DNA from: Maribacter algarum (ex Lu et al. 2025) (nom. illeg.) | GTDB taxonomy: Bacteria > Bacteroidota > Bacteroidia > Flavobacteriales > Flavobacteriaceae | Length of the DNA stretch: 64,000 nt | Reading direction: 5' to 3' | NCBI GenBank assembly: GCA_947495915.1 | Contig: CANMAW010000001.1 | Location: 124,001-188,000, forward strand | Shown here: positions 1 through 7,170 of the stretch, one piece after another | How positions within the stretch are numbered: the first letter of the stretch is position 1 | How the letters are laid out: every line of letters starts with the position of its first letter | The notes under the pieces: generated by a model | Told to the model about the DNA's origin: nothing | The model's database searches: none | What the model saw: only the letters and a program-made list of their open reading frames with translations | Translations under genes and position numbers: made by a program

Positions 1-1
1 G

Positions 2-109
2 CTTGATAAAGATTATGGTATCAAATTGGCTGACCCTAAAGAGGGTCGTAAGATTTTCGAATCTATTGATACGATGGCCGGTTATATTGAAGAACACCGT
101 AGCCGATAA
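2..109 (+). CDS. Acyl carrier protein, C-terminal fragment (partial)
   Basis: Only the last 35 codons lie in the window; the stop is at 107-109. The tail, with a D-P-K-E-G pattern followed by SIDTMAGYIEEH, looks like helices III-IV of an acyl carrier protein, whose phosphopantetheine Ser would lie before base 1. It is followed by a ketosynthase and its partner, the usual order in aryl-polyene/flexirubin loci, so it probably carries the growing polyene chain. The family call rests on this short tail plus context. Confidence 0.65.
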   Translation, partial: LDKDYGIKLADPKEGRKIFESIDTMAGYIEEHRSR

Positions 110-153
110 ATTCTGCTACTTAAATTCTATAAGTAGCTTTTAATTTTTCCTTA

Positions 154-199
154 CAACTCATTTCTGATATTCGTATTTTTGAGTTGAAAAACGAATCAG
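154..199 (+). other. Two interlocking inverted repeats upstream of the ketosynthase
   Basis: CAACTCA (154-160) pairs with TGAGTTG (180-186). CTGA-TA-TTCGT (164-174) pairs with ACGAATCAG (191-199) over 9 bp with a 2-nt bulge. The 5' arm of the second stem lies in the loop of the first, so they form either alternative hairpins or an H-type pseudoknot, 12 nt before the start codon at 212. A TAnnTTTG match, TATTTTTG (174-181), overlaps them, so a promoter is an alternative reading. Confidence 0.4.
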
Positions 200-211
200 T
201 TTCATCGTACA

Positions 212-1414
212 ATGAGCAAAGGCGTAGCAATTACAGGAATGGGAGTTATTTCAGCGATTGGCAACAATGCGCAGGAAAACTTTGAAGCTCTTATTTCTCG
301 CAAATCAGGTATTTCTAAAATAAGCCATATCAACACCATTCATGCGGATGATATCATGGTGGGAGAAATAGCAACTACCAATAGTACTTTTGAAAAACAA
401 CTCGGTCTTTCAGAAAATAGTTTTTCTCGCTCTCCAATATTAGGCATTATCGCCGCAAAGGAAGCACTTGCACAATCAGGCATTAGCGATGTAAATGATT
501 ACAAAACCGGATTAATATCAAGTACCACTGTAGGTGGCATGGATAAATCTGAACAATACTTCTACGAATATTTCGAAAGCGATACGCATTGGAATCATAT
601 CAACGGTCTTCATGCAGGTGATTCCACTAGAAAAATAGCGGAAGCAATTGGTTTGAAAGAAAGCTACGTAACGACCATAAGTACCGCTTGTTCTTCTGCT
701 GCCAATGCCATAATGCTAGGAGCCCGAATGATAAAATCGGGCCGCTTAGATCGCGTGATTGTAGGAGGTACTGATGCCCTTTCAAAATTTACCATTAACG
801 GATTCAAAACCTTAATGATACTTTCAGACACCTATAGTACGCCCTTTGATGAACATCGAAAAGGCTTAAATTTAGGAGAAGCAGCAGCTTTTTTAGTCTT
901 AGAATCTGATGCTGTTGTTAAGAAAGAAAATAGAAAGGTGTTGGCGTACGTCAAAGGCTACGGAAATTCTAATGATGCTTTTCACCAAACCGCCTCTTCT
1001 GAGAATGGTGATGGAGCTGTTTTAGCCATGGAAAAAGCACTAAAAGTTGCAGGTTTAAAAGCCAAAGATATTGATTACATCAACGCTCATGGCACAGCCA
1101 CTCCGAATAATGACCTTTCGGAAGGACGTGCTTTACTGCGTATATTTGGAGAAGGTAAGGTTCCTGAATTTAGTTCTACAAAGGCATATACCGGGCACAC
1201 CTTAGCCGTTGCTGGCGGAGTGGAGGCAGTTTATGCGGTATTAGCTATTCAGAACAATCGGGTGTATCCAAATTTGAACTTTAAAACTCCCATGAAAGAG
1301 TTTGATTTGCAACCTGAAACAGCGGTTAAAGAAAAAGAAATTAAACATGTGCTTTCTAATTCCTTTGGGTTTGGAGGCAACTGTTCTACCATAATCATAT
1401 CGAAAGAAGCATGA
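212..1414 (+). CDS. Beta-ketoacyl-ACP synthase (FabF-like) of the pigment locus
   Basis: A 400-residue thiolase-fold ketosynthase that would catalyse decarboxylative condensation of malonyl-ACP onto the growing polyene chain. The catalytic triad is complete: Cys160 in STACSSAAN, His293 in NAHGTATP and His329 in TGHTLAVAGG, with Lys324 just before. Length and motifs fit FabF/ApeO-type enzymes. The next gene overlaps by 4 bp (ATGA) and encodes a Cys-less homologue, so the two likely act as a KS-CLF heterodimer as in type II polyene and polyketide systems. It begins with ATG 102 bp after the ACP stop and has no obvious Shine-Dalgarno sequence, which is usual in Bacteroidota. Confidence 0.92.
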   Translation: MSKGVAITGMGVISAIGNNAQENFEALISRKSGISKISHINTIHADDIMVGEIATTNSTFEKQLGLSENSFSRSPILGIIAAKEALAQSGISDVNDYKTGLISSTTVGGMDKSEQYFYEYFESDTHWNHINGLHAGDSTRKIAEAIGLKESYVTTISTACSSAANAIMLGARMIKSGRLDRVIVGGTDALSKFTINGFKTLMILSDTYSTPFDEHRKGLNLGEAAAFLVLESDAVVKKENRKVLAYVKGYGNSNDAFHQTASSENGDGAVLAMEKALKVAGLKAKDIDYINAHGTATPNNDLSEGRALLRIFGEGKVPEFSSTKAYTGHTLAVAGGVEAVYAVLAIQNNRVYPNLNFKTPMKEFDLQPETAVKEKEIKHVLSNSFGFGGNCSTIIISKEA

Positions 1415-2478
1415 TCAAACCGGTATATATCAATAGCGTAGGTTCTGTTTCGGTTCAGAAAACATTTGATAATTCTGAATTTTTAAATGAGACAACAGTC
1501 TATAATGATACCGTTGCAAAGGTCATTGCTCCTGATTACAAACAATATATTCCCGCAGCTCAAGCCAGACGCATGGCCAAGGGAATAAAAATGAGTACGG
1601 TAAGTTCTCAAACGGCCCTCAAGGAGGCTGGCAGAGAACAAGTTGATGCTATCATTGTGGGCACCGGACTAGGTTGTATCGGTGATTCTGAAAAGTTTGT
1701 GGGTGATATTATCGATAATGACGAACAGTTCTTAACTCCCACCCGTTTCATTCAATCTTCACACAATACCGTTGCAGGTCAAATCGCCTTAGGAATTGGC
1801 TGTCAAGGCTACAACTTTACTTATGTTCATGCGGCCATATCTTTTGAGTCGGCATTGATCGATGCAAAAATGCAACTTGAAAATAACGAGGCTGAACATA
1901 TTTTGGTTGGCGGTGTTGACGAGATGGTCAAACATCACGTAGATACCCATCGCCTTATTGGGCACATTAAATCAGAAGCCACAGAATCAAGCAAATTGCT
2001 TGAATCAAATACCAAAGGAGCAGTCATGGGCGAGGGTTCTCATTTTTTTGTGCTTTCAAACAAAATGCAAGAATCAACCTATGCAGAACTTCTTAGTGTA
2101 GAGTGCTATAACACCCTTAGTAAAGAAGAGCTTCCGGTGAAAATAAACCAATTTTTATTGGAGAATAATGTAACTCTCGAAGCCATTGACTTGGTTATTT
2201 TAGGTAATAATGGCGATGTTGATTTTGATTCATATTATAATGAATTAAGTGAAACCTATTTTAAAAATACAGCTCAAGCCTATTACAAACATCTTTCTGG
2301 CGAATTTGATACCGCTTCTGGTTTTGCATTTTGGTTAGCCTCAAAAGTTTTAAAAACACAGCATGTTCCCGAAGTCATAGAATTAAATCAGCTAAGTACT
2401 CAAAAGCCGAACACCATTCTTATTTACAATCAGTATCGAGGAGAAAACCATAGTCTCGTACTGCTCAAAAAATGCTAA
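1411..2478 (+). CDS. Ketosynthase-like chain length factor (no catalytic Cys)
   Basis: A 355-residue ketosynthase homologue, shorter than its neighbour. Aligned with that gene's STACSSAAN, the nucleophile region reads YVHAAISFE, so the catalytic Cys is replaced by Ala142. The NAHGTATP and GHT histidine motifs are also lost (the former position reads ILGNNGDVD). This is the signature of chain length factors, which dimerise with the active ketosynthase and shape the tunnel that sets polyene length; ApeC plays this role in aryl polyene systems. Start ATG overlaps the upstream stop by 4 bp, and its end overlaps the deacetylase by 7 bp. Confidence 0.85.
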   Translation: MIKPVYINSVGSVSVQKTFDNSEFLNETTVYNDTVAKVIAPDYKQYIPAAQARRMAKGIKMSTVSSQTALKEAGREQVDAIIVGTGLGCIGDSEKFVGDIIDNDEQFLTPTRFIQSSHNTVAGQIALGIGCQGYNFTYVHAAISFESALIDAKMQLENNEAEHILVGGVDEMVKHHVDTHRLIGHIKSEATESSKLLESNTKGAVMGEGSHFFVLSNKMQESTYAELLSVECYNTLSKEELPVKINQFLLENNVTLEAIDLVILGNNGDVDFDSYYNELSETYFKNTAQAYYKHLSGEFDTASGFAFWLASKVLKTQHVPEVIELNQLSTQKPNTILIYNQYRGENHSLVLLKKC

Positions 2479-3248
2479 ATCGCAAGGTCACAAATTCAGC
2501 AGCTGTATTCGTTTTACTGGCTCTTACATGCTTGACTTTTCTGTTTCCTATTCCTTGGTGGTCATTTCTTTTTGTTGCACTTGCATGGTTTTTAATCACT
2601 TTGTTAGGCTCATTTTTTATTCGGTGGAACTATCATTTAACCTCTCAGAATGCTAACGCAGCAACTACCGAAAATCAAATTGCAATTACATTCGACGATG
2701 GGCCACATTCACAGTACACTCCCCAGGTATTAGACCTTTTAAAAACACACCATGCTAAAGCGACCTTTTTCTGCATTGGAAAGCATATGGAAGCGCACCC
2801 AACCATTGTAAAACGAATGATTTCTGAAGGTCATCTCCTTGGAAACCACACGTATTCGCATTCAAAATCATTTGGCTTCTTTAACGCAACAAAAGTCAAA
2901 ACAGAGCTGCAACAAACGATCGCTACAGTTCAGAAACTTACCGGTAAAACCATGAATTTCTATCGACCAGCATTCGGAGTAACCAACCCCATGATTGCGA
3001 AAGCTGTAAAAGAATTAGGAGTTATTTCTATCGGATGGAACAAACGCTCCTTAGATACAACTTCGCGGTCTAAAGAACAGATATTAAAACGAATTACCCC
3101 AAATCTTAAAAAAGGTGATATCGTATTATTACATGACACCAGTGAAAAGTCCGTTCAGGTTTTGGAACAGTTATTGTTATTTTTGCAGGAGAATAAAATG
3201 CAATCTGTCACGGTTGATAAATTGCTACAATTAGAAGCCTATGCGTAA
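2472..3248 (+). CDS. Polysaccharide deacetylase family (NodB domain) membrane protein
   Basis: 258 residues. Two hydrophobic segments (about 10-26 and 29-50) anchor a NodB domain from about residue 68. Carbohydrate-esterase-4 motifs are present: TFDDGP with Asp75/Asp76, HTYSH with metal ligands His126/His130, RPAFG near 165 and LLHD near 219-222. The family removes N- or O-acyl groups from glycans through a metal-bound water. Genes of this type are common in flexirubin/aryl-polyene loci, where the real substrate is unknown; a deacylation of the pigment or its lipid anchor is an inference. It overlaps both neighbours, so translation is probably coupled. Confidence 0.85.
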   Translation: MLNRKVTNSAAVFVLLALTCLTFLFPIPWWSFLFVALAWFLITLLGSFFIRWNYHLTSQNANAATTENQIAITFDDGPHSQYTPQVLDLLKTHHAKATFFCIGKHMEAHPTIVKRMISEGHLLGNHTYSHSKSFGFFNATKVKTELQQTIATVQKLTGKTMNFYRPAFGVTNPMIAKAVKELGVISIGWNKRSLDTTSRSKEQILKRITPNLKKGDIVLLHDTSEKSVQVLEQLLLFLQENKMQSVTVDKLLQLEAYA

Positions 3249-3858
3249 ACTGGTGTATTTGATGTTGCTAATGGTGACTACCACCTACGCACAAACCGAA
3301 CTTACTGCTGCAGAAGCAACGGCAATGAAAGCGAAGGTAAAGGCGCTTTCAGAACAAACGGAAACCATAACAGCTGATTTCGTGCAATACAAGCACCTTG
3401 ATTTCTTATCAAACGATATAAAATCAGAAGGAAAACTAGCTTTTAAAGCACCCAATTGGGTGAAATGGGAATATGTAAAGCCCTTTGCCTATGCTGTTCT
3501 TTTCAAAAATGAAACCTTATTCATTAACGATGACGGAAACAAAAGCGATATGGATATGGGCAGTAACAGCATATTCAAGCAGTTGAATCAATTAATTACC
3601 GCGAGTATTAAAGGAGATATGTTTGACGCCGAAGAATTTGACGTTACCTACTTTAAAAACGATAAAGGCTATATAGTCCATTTCAAACCAAAAAATGATC
3701 AGTTTGCCACTTTTATTAAGACTTTTGAAATCACTTTTAACGACTTAGGAGAAGTCATAGCAGTTAAAATGCTTGAACCTTCTGAAGATTATACACAGAT
3801 TATTTTTAGTAATCGAAAGACGAATCAAAAACTGTCTGATGCGGTATTTACTCCCTAG
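3241..3858 (+). CDS. LolA-like outer membrane lipoprotein carrier
   Basis: 205 residues with a signal peptide cleaved after TTTYA (about residue 17). The mature part shows the LolA pattern ITADFVQYKHLDFLS then GKLAFKAPNWVKWEY (about 43-78), the half-barrel that shields acyl chains in the periplasm. In aryl-polyene clusters a LolA-like protein is thought to carry the hydrophobic product, or its lipid form, to the outer membrane instead of lipoproteins. It overlaps the deacetylase by 8 bp and the next lipoprotein gene by 20 bp. It could in principle be the general LolA, but its place in the operon argues for a dedicated paralogue. Confidence 0.85.
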   Translation: MRKLVYLMLLMVTTTYAQTELTAAEATAMKAKVKALSEQTETITADFVQYKHLDFLSNDIKSEGKLAFKAPNWVKWEYVKPFAYAVLFKNETLFINDDGNKSDMDMGSNSIFKQLNQLITASIKGDMFDAEEFDVTYFKNDKGYIVHFKPKNDQFATFIKTFEITFNDLGEVIAVKMLEPSEDYTQIIFSNRKTNQKLSDAVFTP

Positions 3859-4447
3859 TTTTTTAATTGTTCTACTGATCTCCTGTAGTTCATATCCGAA
3901 GAAACACGGATTCGTCAAAGTTGAATCTCCACTACAACAGGTAAAGAATCCTTATTTTTCAGATGTCTCAAAAGACTATGTATATAAAGCCGCTATTGAA
4001 GCTTTTGGTAAAAATTTTGGAGGAATCTTTATCGTCAAAAAATTAGCCGCAAATCAGCACCGTGTTGTTTTTACCACCGAAATGGGAAATAAAATTTTTG
4101 ATTTTTCTTTTCATGGAGATGAGTTCAAAATCAACTATGTACTACCACAATTAGATAAAAAAATACTAATTAACATCCTAAAAACTGATTTTCAAGTATT
4201 AACAACTGAAGAACTTCGTATTAGAAAAGAATTTAAAAATAATTCGAATTCCCTATATGAAACATCCATTGACTCAAAGAAATATTACTCGCATGTTACA
4301 GAAAATGAGTTGCAACAAATAGTTCGAGTTAAGAATACGAAGGAAAAAGTAGAATTTCTATTTTCAGAAATAAATGATAACATTGCAGAACACATTCAAG
4401 TAATACATCAAAACTTTAAATTAAAAATTACTTTAAAGGCTTTATAA
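3839..4447 (+). CDS. Hypothetical lipoprotein in the pigment operon
   Basis: 202 residues from the ATG at 3839. The reading frame is open further upstream, from 3773, but that start lies deep inside the LolA gene. The 3839 start gives a clean lipoprotein signal, MRYLLPSFLIVLLISC, with Cys16 as acylation site. The rest is charged with alternating beta-like stretches and no family I can name. Position between a LolA-like carrier and a beta-barrel suggests a partner in moving or docking the pigment at the outer membrane, comparable to the DUF3261-type lipoproteins of proteobacterial aryl-polyene loci; that comparison is by position only. Confidence 0.75.
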   Translation: MRYLLPSFLIVLLISCSSYPKKHGFVKVESPLQQVKNPYFSDVSKDYVYKAAIEAFGKNFGGIFIVKKLAANQHRVVFTTEMGNKIFDFSFHGDEFKINYVLPQLDKKILINILKTDFQVLTTEELRIRKEFKNNSNSLYETSIDSKKYYSHVTENELQQIVRVKNTKEKVEFLFSEINDNIAEHIQVIHQNFKLKITLKAL

Positions 4448-5041
4448 ATGAAAAAGTGTATTCTATTTATTGGGGTTTTATTACTAGGAAGTATTGCAAT
4501 TTCTAATGCTCAGGCGCGCCCTGGAATAAAATTAGGTTTCAACAACGCCAGCCTAAGTAATACCACACTTGAAAACAAACAAGATTTTTATATCGGCGGA
4601 TTTATAAATATAGCCTTAGCAGATTACTATGCCCTACAACCTGAAGTATTATATTCCCGTCAAGGTGGAGCTTCAAACTCGAATGAGTATGGTGATGTTG
4701 ATATCAATTATGTATCTATTGCTGCTATGAATAAATTTTACGTGAGCCCAAATAAAGGTTTTCATTTTATCGTAGGCTTAGGTCTAGATTTAAATATTGG
4801 TAATGATTTCAATGTTTTCTTCGGATCAAATAATGAAGAATTTGATATTAGTCCGGTTGACATTGCACTTACTGGCGGAATAGGTTATGAATTTGGTTTC
4901 GGATTAATTTTTGAAGCACGGTTTAAACAAGGTACAGTAAGTACCGATTTTTTAGGAGGTCGCGATCTTTTTGAAGAAAGTGGTAGTCAATTGAATTCTG
5001 TTGTACAATTAGGAGTTGCCTATAAATTTAAAATCAAATAA
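4448..5041 (+). CDS. Outer membrane beta-barrel protein (PorT-like)
   Basis: 197 residues. A signal peptide (MKKCILFIGVLLLGSIAIS..) is cleaved near Ala21. The mature chain starts ARPGIKLGFNNASLS and continues with repeated amphipathic strands ending GVAYKFKI, the usual layout of 8-stranded PorT/OmpA-like barrels of Bacteroidota (outer membrane beta-barrel domain, Pfam OMP_b-brl family). The start codon directly abuts the preceding stop. Role inferred: outer membrane component of the pigment export branch, or a structural protein carried in the operon. Confidence 0.75.
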   Translation: MKKCILFIGVLLLGSIAISNAQARPGIKLGFNNASLSNTTLENKQDFYIGGFINIALADYYALQPEVLYSRQGGASNSNEYGDVDINYVSIAAMNKFYVSPNKGFHFIVGLGLDLNIGNDFNVFFGSNNEEFDISPVDIALTGGIGYEFGFGLIFEARFKQGTVSTDFLGGRDLFEESGSQLNSVVQLGVAYKFKIK

Positions 5042-5410
5042 ATGCTCATCGAAGGATTATATACTATACTAGACTTGGAGGAAAATAGCCCAGAAATAAA
5101 GGCCAAGGTAAAAATTCATGGGTCGCATGAAGTTTTTAAAGGTCATTTTCCGGGCAATCCGATTATGCCAGGCGTTTGTATGATTCAAATGATTAAGGAA
5201 ATCACCGAACAAGTTACTGGGAAGGAATTGTTTTTGGCCGTTGCAACCAATGTGAAATTCATGGCAAAAATCAATCCAGAAGAGAATGAGATCATTGATT
5301 TGGTTTTAACTTTATCCGAAGAAAATGATCAAATCAAAGTGAAAAATATCACCTCATACGATCAAACCGTAGCTCTAAAATTGAGTACTACGTTTAAAAT
5401 TGTCGCGTAA
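5042..5410 (+). CDS. Hotdog-fold 3-hydroxyacyl-ACP dehydratase (FabZ-like)
   Basis: 122 residues, single hotdog domain. The FabZ motif GHFPGNPIMPGV (about 34-45) supplies the catalytic His35. In FabZ the second catalytic residue is a Glu in the following helix; the aligned position here is Gln49 (MIQMIKE), so the active site is atypical, as may also be true of ApeI-type dehydratases. The enzyme would dehydrate 3-hydroxyacyl-ACP so that double bonds accumulate in the polyene. The start directly follows the upstream stop and the stop directly precedes the next ATG, so it is in the operon. Confidence 0.82.
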   Translation: MLIEGLYTILDLEENSPEIKAKVKIHGSHEVFKGHFPGNPIMPGVCMIQMIKEITEQVTGKELFLAVATNVKFMAKINPEENEIIDLVLTLSEENDQIKVKNITSYDQTVALKLSTTFKIVA

Positions 5411-5899
5411 ATGAAAAGGTTTATTCTTCTTTTATTGGTCAGTTCAAGCTTTTGTTTTTCACAAGAGCTAGAACATCTACGTTCTAACTACCCTAAGGCG
5501 AATTCTGAAGAGTCTGTCACCAATGAATTATACCAAAACCTGTCATCAGTTTCTAAATCTGACAGTAAAACCCTAGTAGCTTATAAAGGCGCTATATTAA
5601 CCTTAAAGGCAAAGTTCGCCAAAGGTTTCAAAAGCAAGAAAACATTTTTTAAAGAAGGCGCCGAATTACTAGAGTACGCAATCACTACAGAACCTAAAAA
5701 TATAGAAATTCGATGTTTGCGTTTAGGTGTTCAAGAAAATGCTCCTAAAATTGTGGGGTACAAAAAAAATATACTAGAAGACAAACAATATATTATAGAC
5801 CACTTCGCTGACATTAAAAACCAACAGCTACGAAATTTTATTCGAGGTTATGTGATGCTATCCGCAGCTTTCAGCGATAGTGAAAAGCAGTTGTTTTAG
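5411..5899 (+). CDS. Hypothetical secreted protein of the pigment operon
   Basis: 162 residues. The signal peptide MKRFILLLLVSSSFCFS is followed by QELEHLRSNY. The mature chain is helical, with patterns such as LVAYKGAILTLKAKFA and YAITTEPKNIEIRCLRLGVQENAP that resemble a TPR-type helical repeat. I cannot name a family. The start abuts the dehydratase stop, so it is cotranscribed. A periplasmic scaffold role is possible but not shown. The last codons overlap a strong internal promoter match at 5891-5920. Confidence 0.65.
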   Translation: MKRFILLLLVSSSFCFSQELEHLRSNYPKANSEESVTNELYQNLSSVSKSDSKTLVAYKGAILTLKAKFAKGFKSKKTFFKEGAELLEYAITTEPKNIEIRCLRLGVQENAPKIVGYKKNILEDKQYIIDHFADIKNQQLRNFIRGYVMLSAAFSDSEKQLF

Positions 5900-5920
5900 G
5901 GGTAACTATTGCTATCTTTG
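5891..5920 (+). promoter_or_regulatory. Bacteroidota-type promoter inside the pigment operon
   Basis: TTG (5891-5893), 19 bp, then TATCTTTG (5913-5920), matching the sigma-ABfr consensus TTG-N19-TAnnTTTG exactly. It sits in the first real gap of the operon (5900-5967). It would start transcription near 5927 and drive the GT2-DUF2062, MMPL-acyltransferase and later genes independently of the upstream half. Confidence 0.6.
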
Positions 5921-5967
5921 CTTTAGAATGAAGCCACGACCAAACTGGCTTTTAATAAACCTATGTA

Positions 5968-7170
5968 GTGCCAAATCAATTTCCAACAGTTCAGAAAACG
6001 ATGCAGCAATTAAAGTGCTGTGTTCTGATACCTACATACAACAATCACAAAACGTTACGTCGGGTAATTGATGGTGTCTTAGCATACACCTCGCAAATTG
6101 TGATTGTGAATGATGGTTCTACTGATAATACGGAAACCATTCTCAAAGACTATTCGGAACTAGCACAAATACATGTCGCAACAAACAAGGGCAAAGGAAA
6201 TGCGCTACAATTAGGTTTCAAAAAGGCTGCAACTTTAGGGTATGATTTTGCTTTGACTATTGATTCAGATGGCCAACATTTTCCGGAAGATATTCCTACG
6301 TTTTTACACGCTTTGCAAGTAGAGTCAGATAAAAATATCTTGTTTATTGGAGCTCGAAATATGAGTCAGTCTGATGTGCCAGGTAAAAGTAGTTTTGGAA
6401 ATAAATTTTCAAACTTCTGGTTTTGGTTTGAAACAGGTATTTCACTGCAAGACACCCAATGTGGCTACCGCTTATATCCACTTAAAGAAATCAATCAACT
6501 TCATTTGATTACTCCAAAATTTGAGTTTGAAATTGAAGTAATAGTTAAAGCAGCATGGAGCGGTACAAGAGTCAAAAACATTCCTATAAAAATAACCTAT
6601 GACGAGGTAGAACGCGTTTCACATTTTAGAACTGTACCTGATTTTGCCCGTATTAGTGTTTTAAATACCTGGTTTGTAATCGTTGCAGTTTTTTACATTA
6701 AACCTAGAGATCTCTACCGTAAATTCAAAAAAAAAGGCTTTCGCAAATTTCTTAAAGAAGACCTTTTAGGTAGCAATGATTCTCCACGAAAAAAAGCATT
6801 ATCTATTGCTTTAGGCATATTCATAGGGTTGAGTCCGTTATGGGGGTTTCATACCATTATCGTTTTATTCTTGGCGGTTGCATTGCGGCTAAATACCGCC
6901 ATTGCATTTGCTTTTTCAAATATTAGTTTAGCTCCATTTATTCCGGTCGTATTATTTTTGAGTTTGAAAATTGGCGCCTTAATAACCGGAGAAGATTTAG
7001 TGTACACCTTTGATGATATGGTCAGCAATTTAGGTTTTCTAACTCATTTAAAAACCTATATTATTGGAAGCATTTCCCTATCTATTTTAGGAGCTGTAAG
7101 TTTTGGCTTCTTAGGTTTTTTAATTCTAAAGATTTTCAATAGAAAAAAAATAGCAGTGACCAATGGGTAG
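5968..7170 (+). CDS. Family 2 glycosyltransferase with C-terminal DUF2062 membrane domain
   Basis: 400 residues from GTG 5968, or 389 from ATG 6001 (MQQLKCCVLIPTYNN), which is also a typical GT2 beginning; the choice is open. The N-terminal GT2 domain has VLIPTYNN (about 19-26), VNDGSTDNT (47-55), the DxD-type metal site IDSDGQ (98-103) and the acceptor loop QDTQCGYRLYP. DUF2062, with several membrane segments, spans about 275-395 (KKALSIALGIFIGLSPLWGFHT). The family resembles dolichyl-phosphate-mannose synthase, so the acceptor may be a membrane lipid. This fusion recurs in flexirubin/aryl-polyene loci. Its stop overlaps the next start by 8 bp. Confidence 0.87.
   Translation: MPNQFPTVQKTMQQLKCCVLIPTYNNHKTLRRVIDGVLAYTSQIVIVNDGSTDNTETILKDYSELAQIHVATNKGKGNALQLGFKKAATLGYDFALTIDSDGQHFPEDIPTFLHALQVESDKNILFIGARNMSQSDVPGKSSFGNKFSNFWFWFETGISLQDTQCGYRLYPLKEINQLHLITPKFEFEIEVIVKAAWSGTRVKNIPIKITYDEVERVSHFRTVPDFARISVLNTWFVIVAVFYIKPRDLYRKFKKKGFRKFLKEDLLGSNDSPRKKALSIALGIFIGLSPLWGFHTIIVLFLAVALRLNTAIAFAFSNISLAPFIPVVLFLSLKIGALITGEDLVYTFDDMVSNLGFLTHLKTYIIGSISLSILGAVSFGFLGFLILKIFNRKKIAVTNG

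Noticed and set aside
3773-3838. Upstream extension of the lipoprotein gene inside lolA
   Set aside because: The ATG at 3839 gives a proper lipoprotein signal peptide; the longer start would bury it.
5880-6071. 63-residue frame crossing the promoter and GT2 start
   Set aside because: Overlaps two real genes and a promoter, and has no recognisable content.
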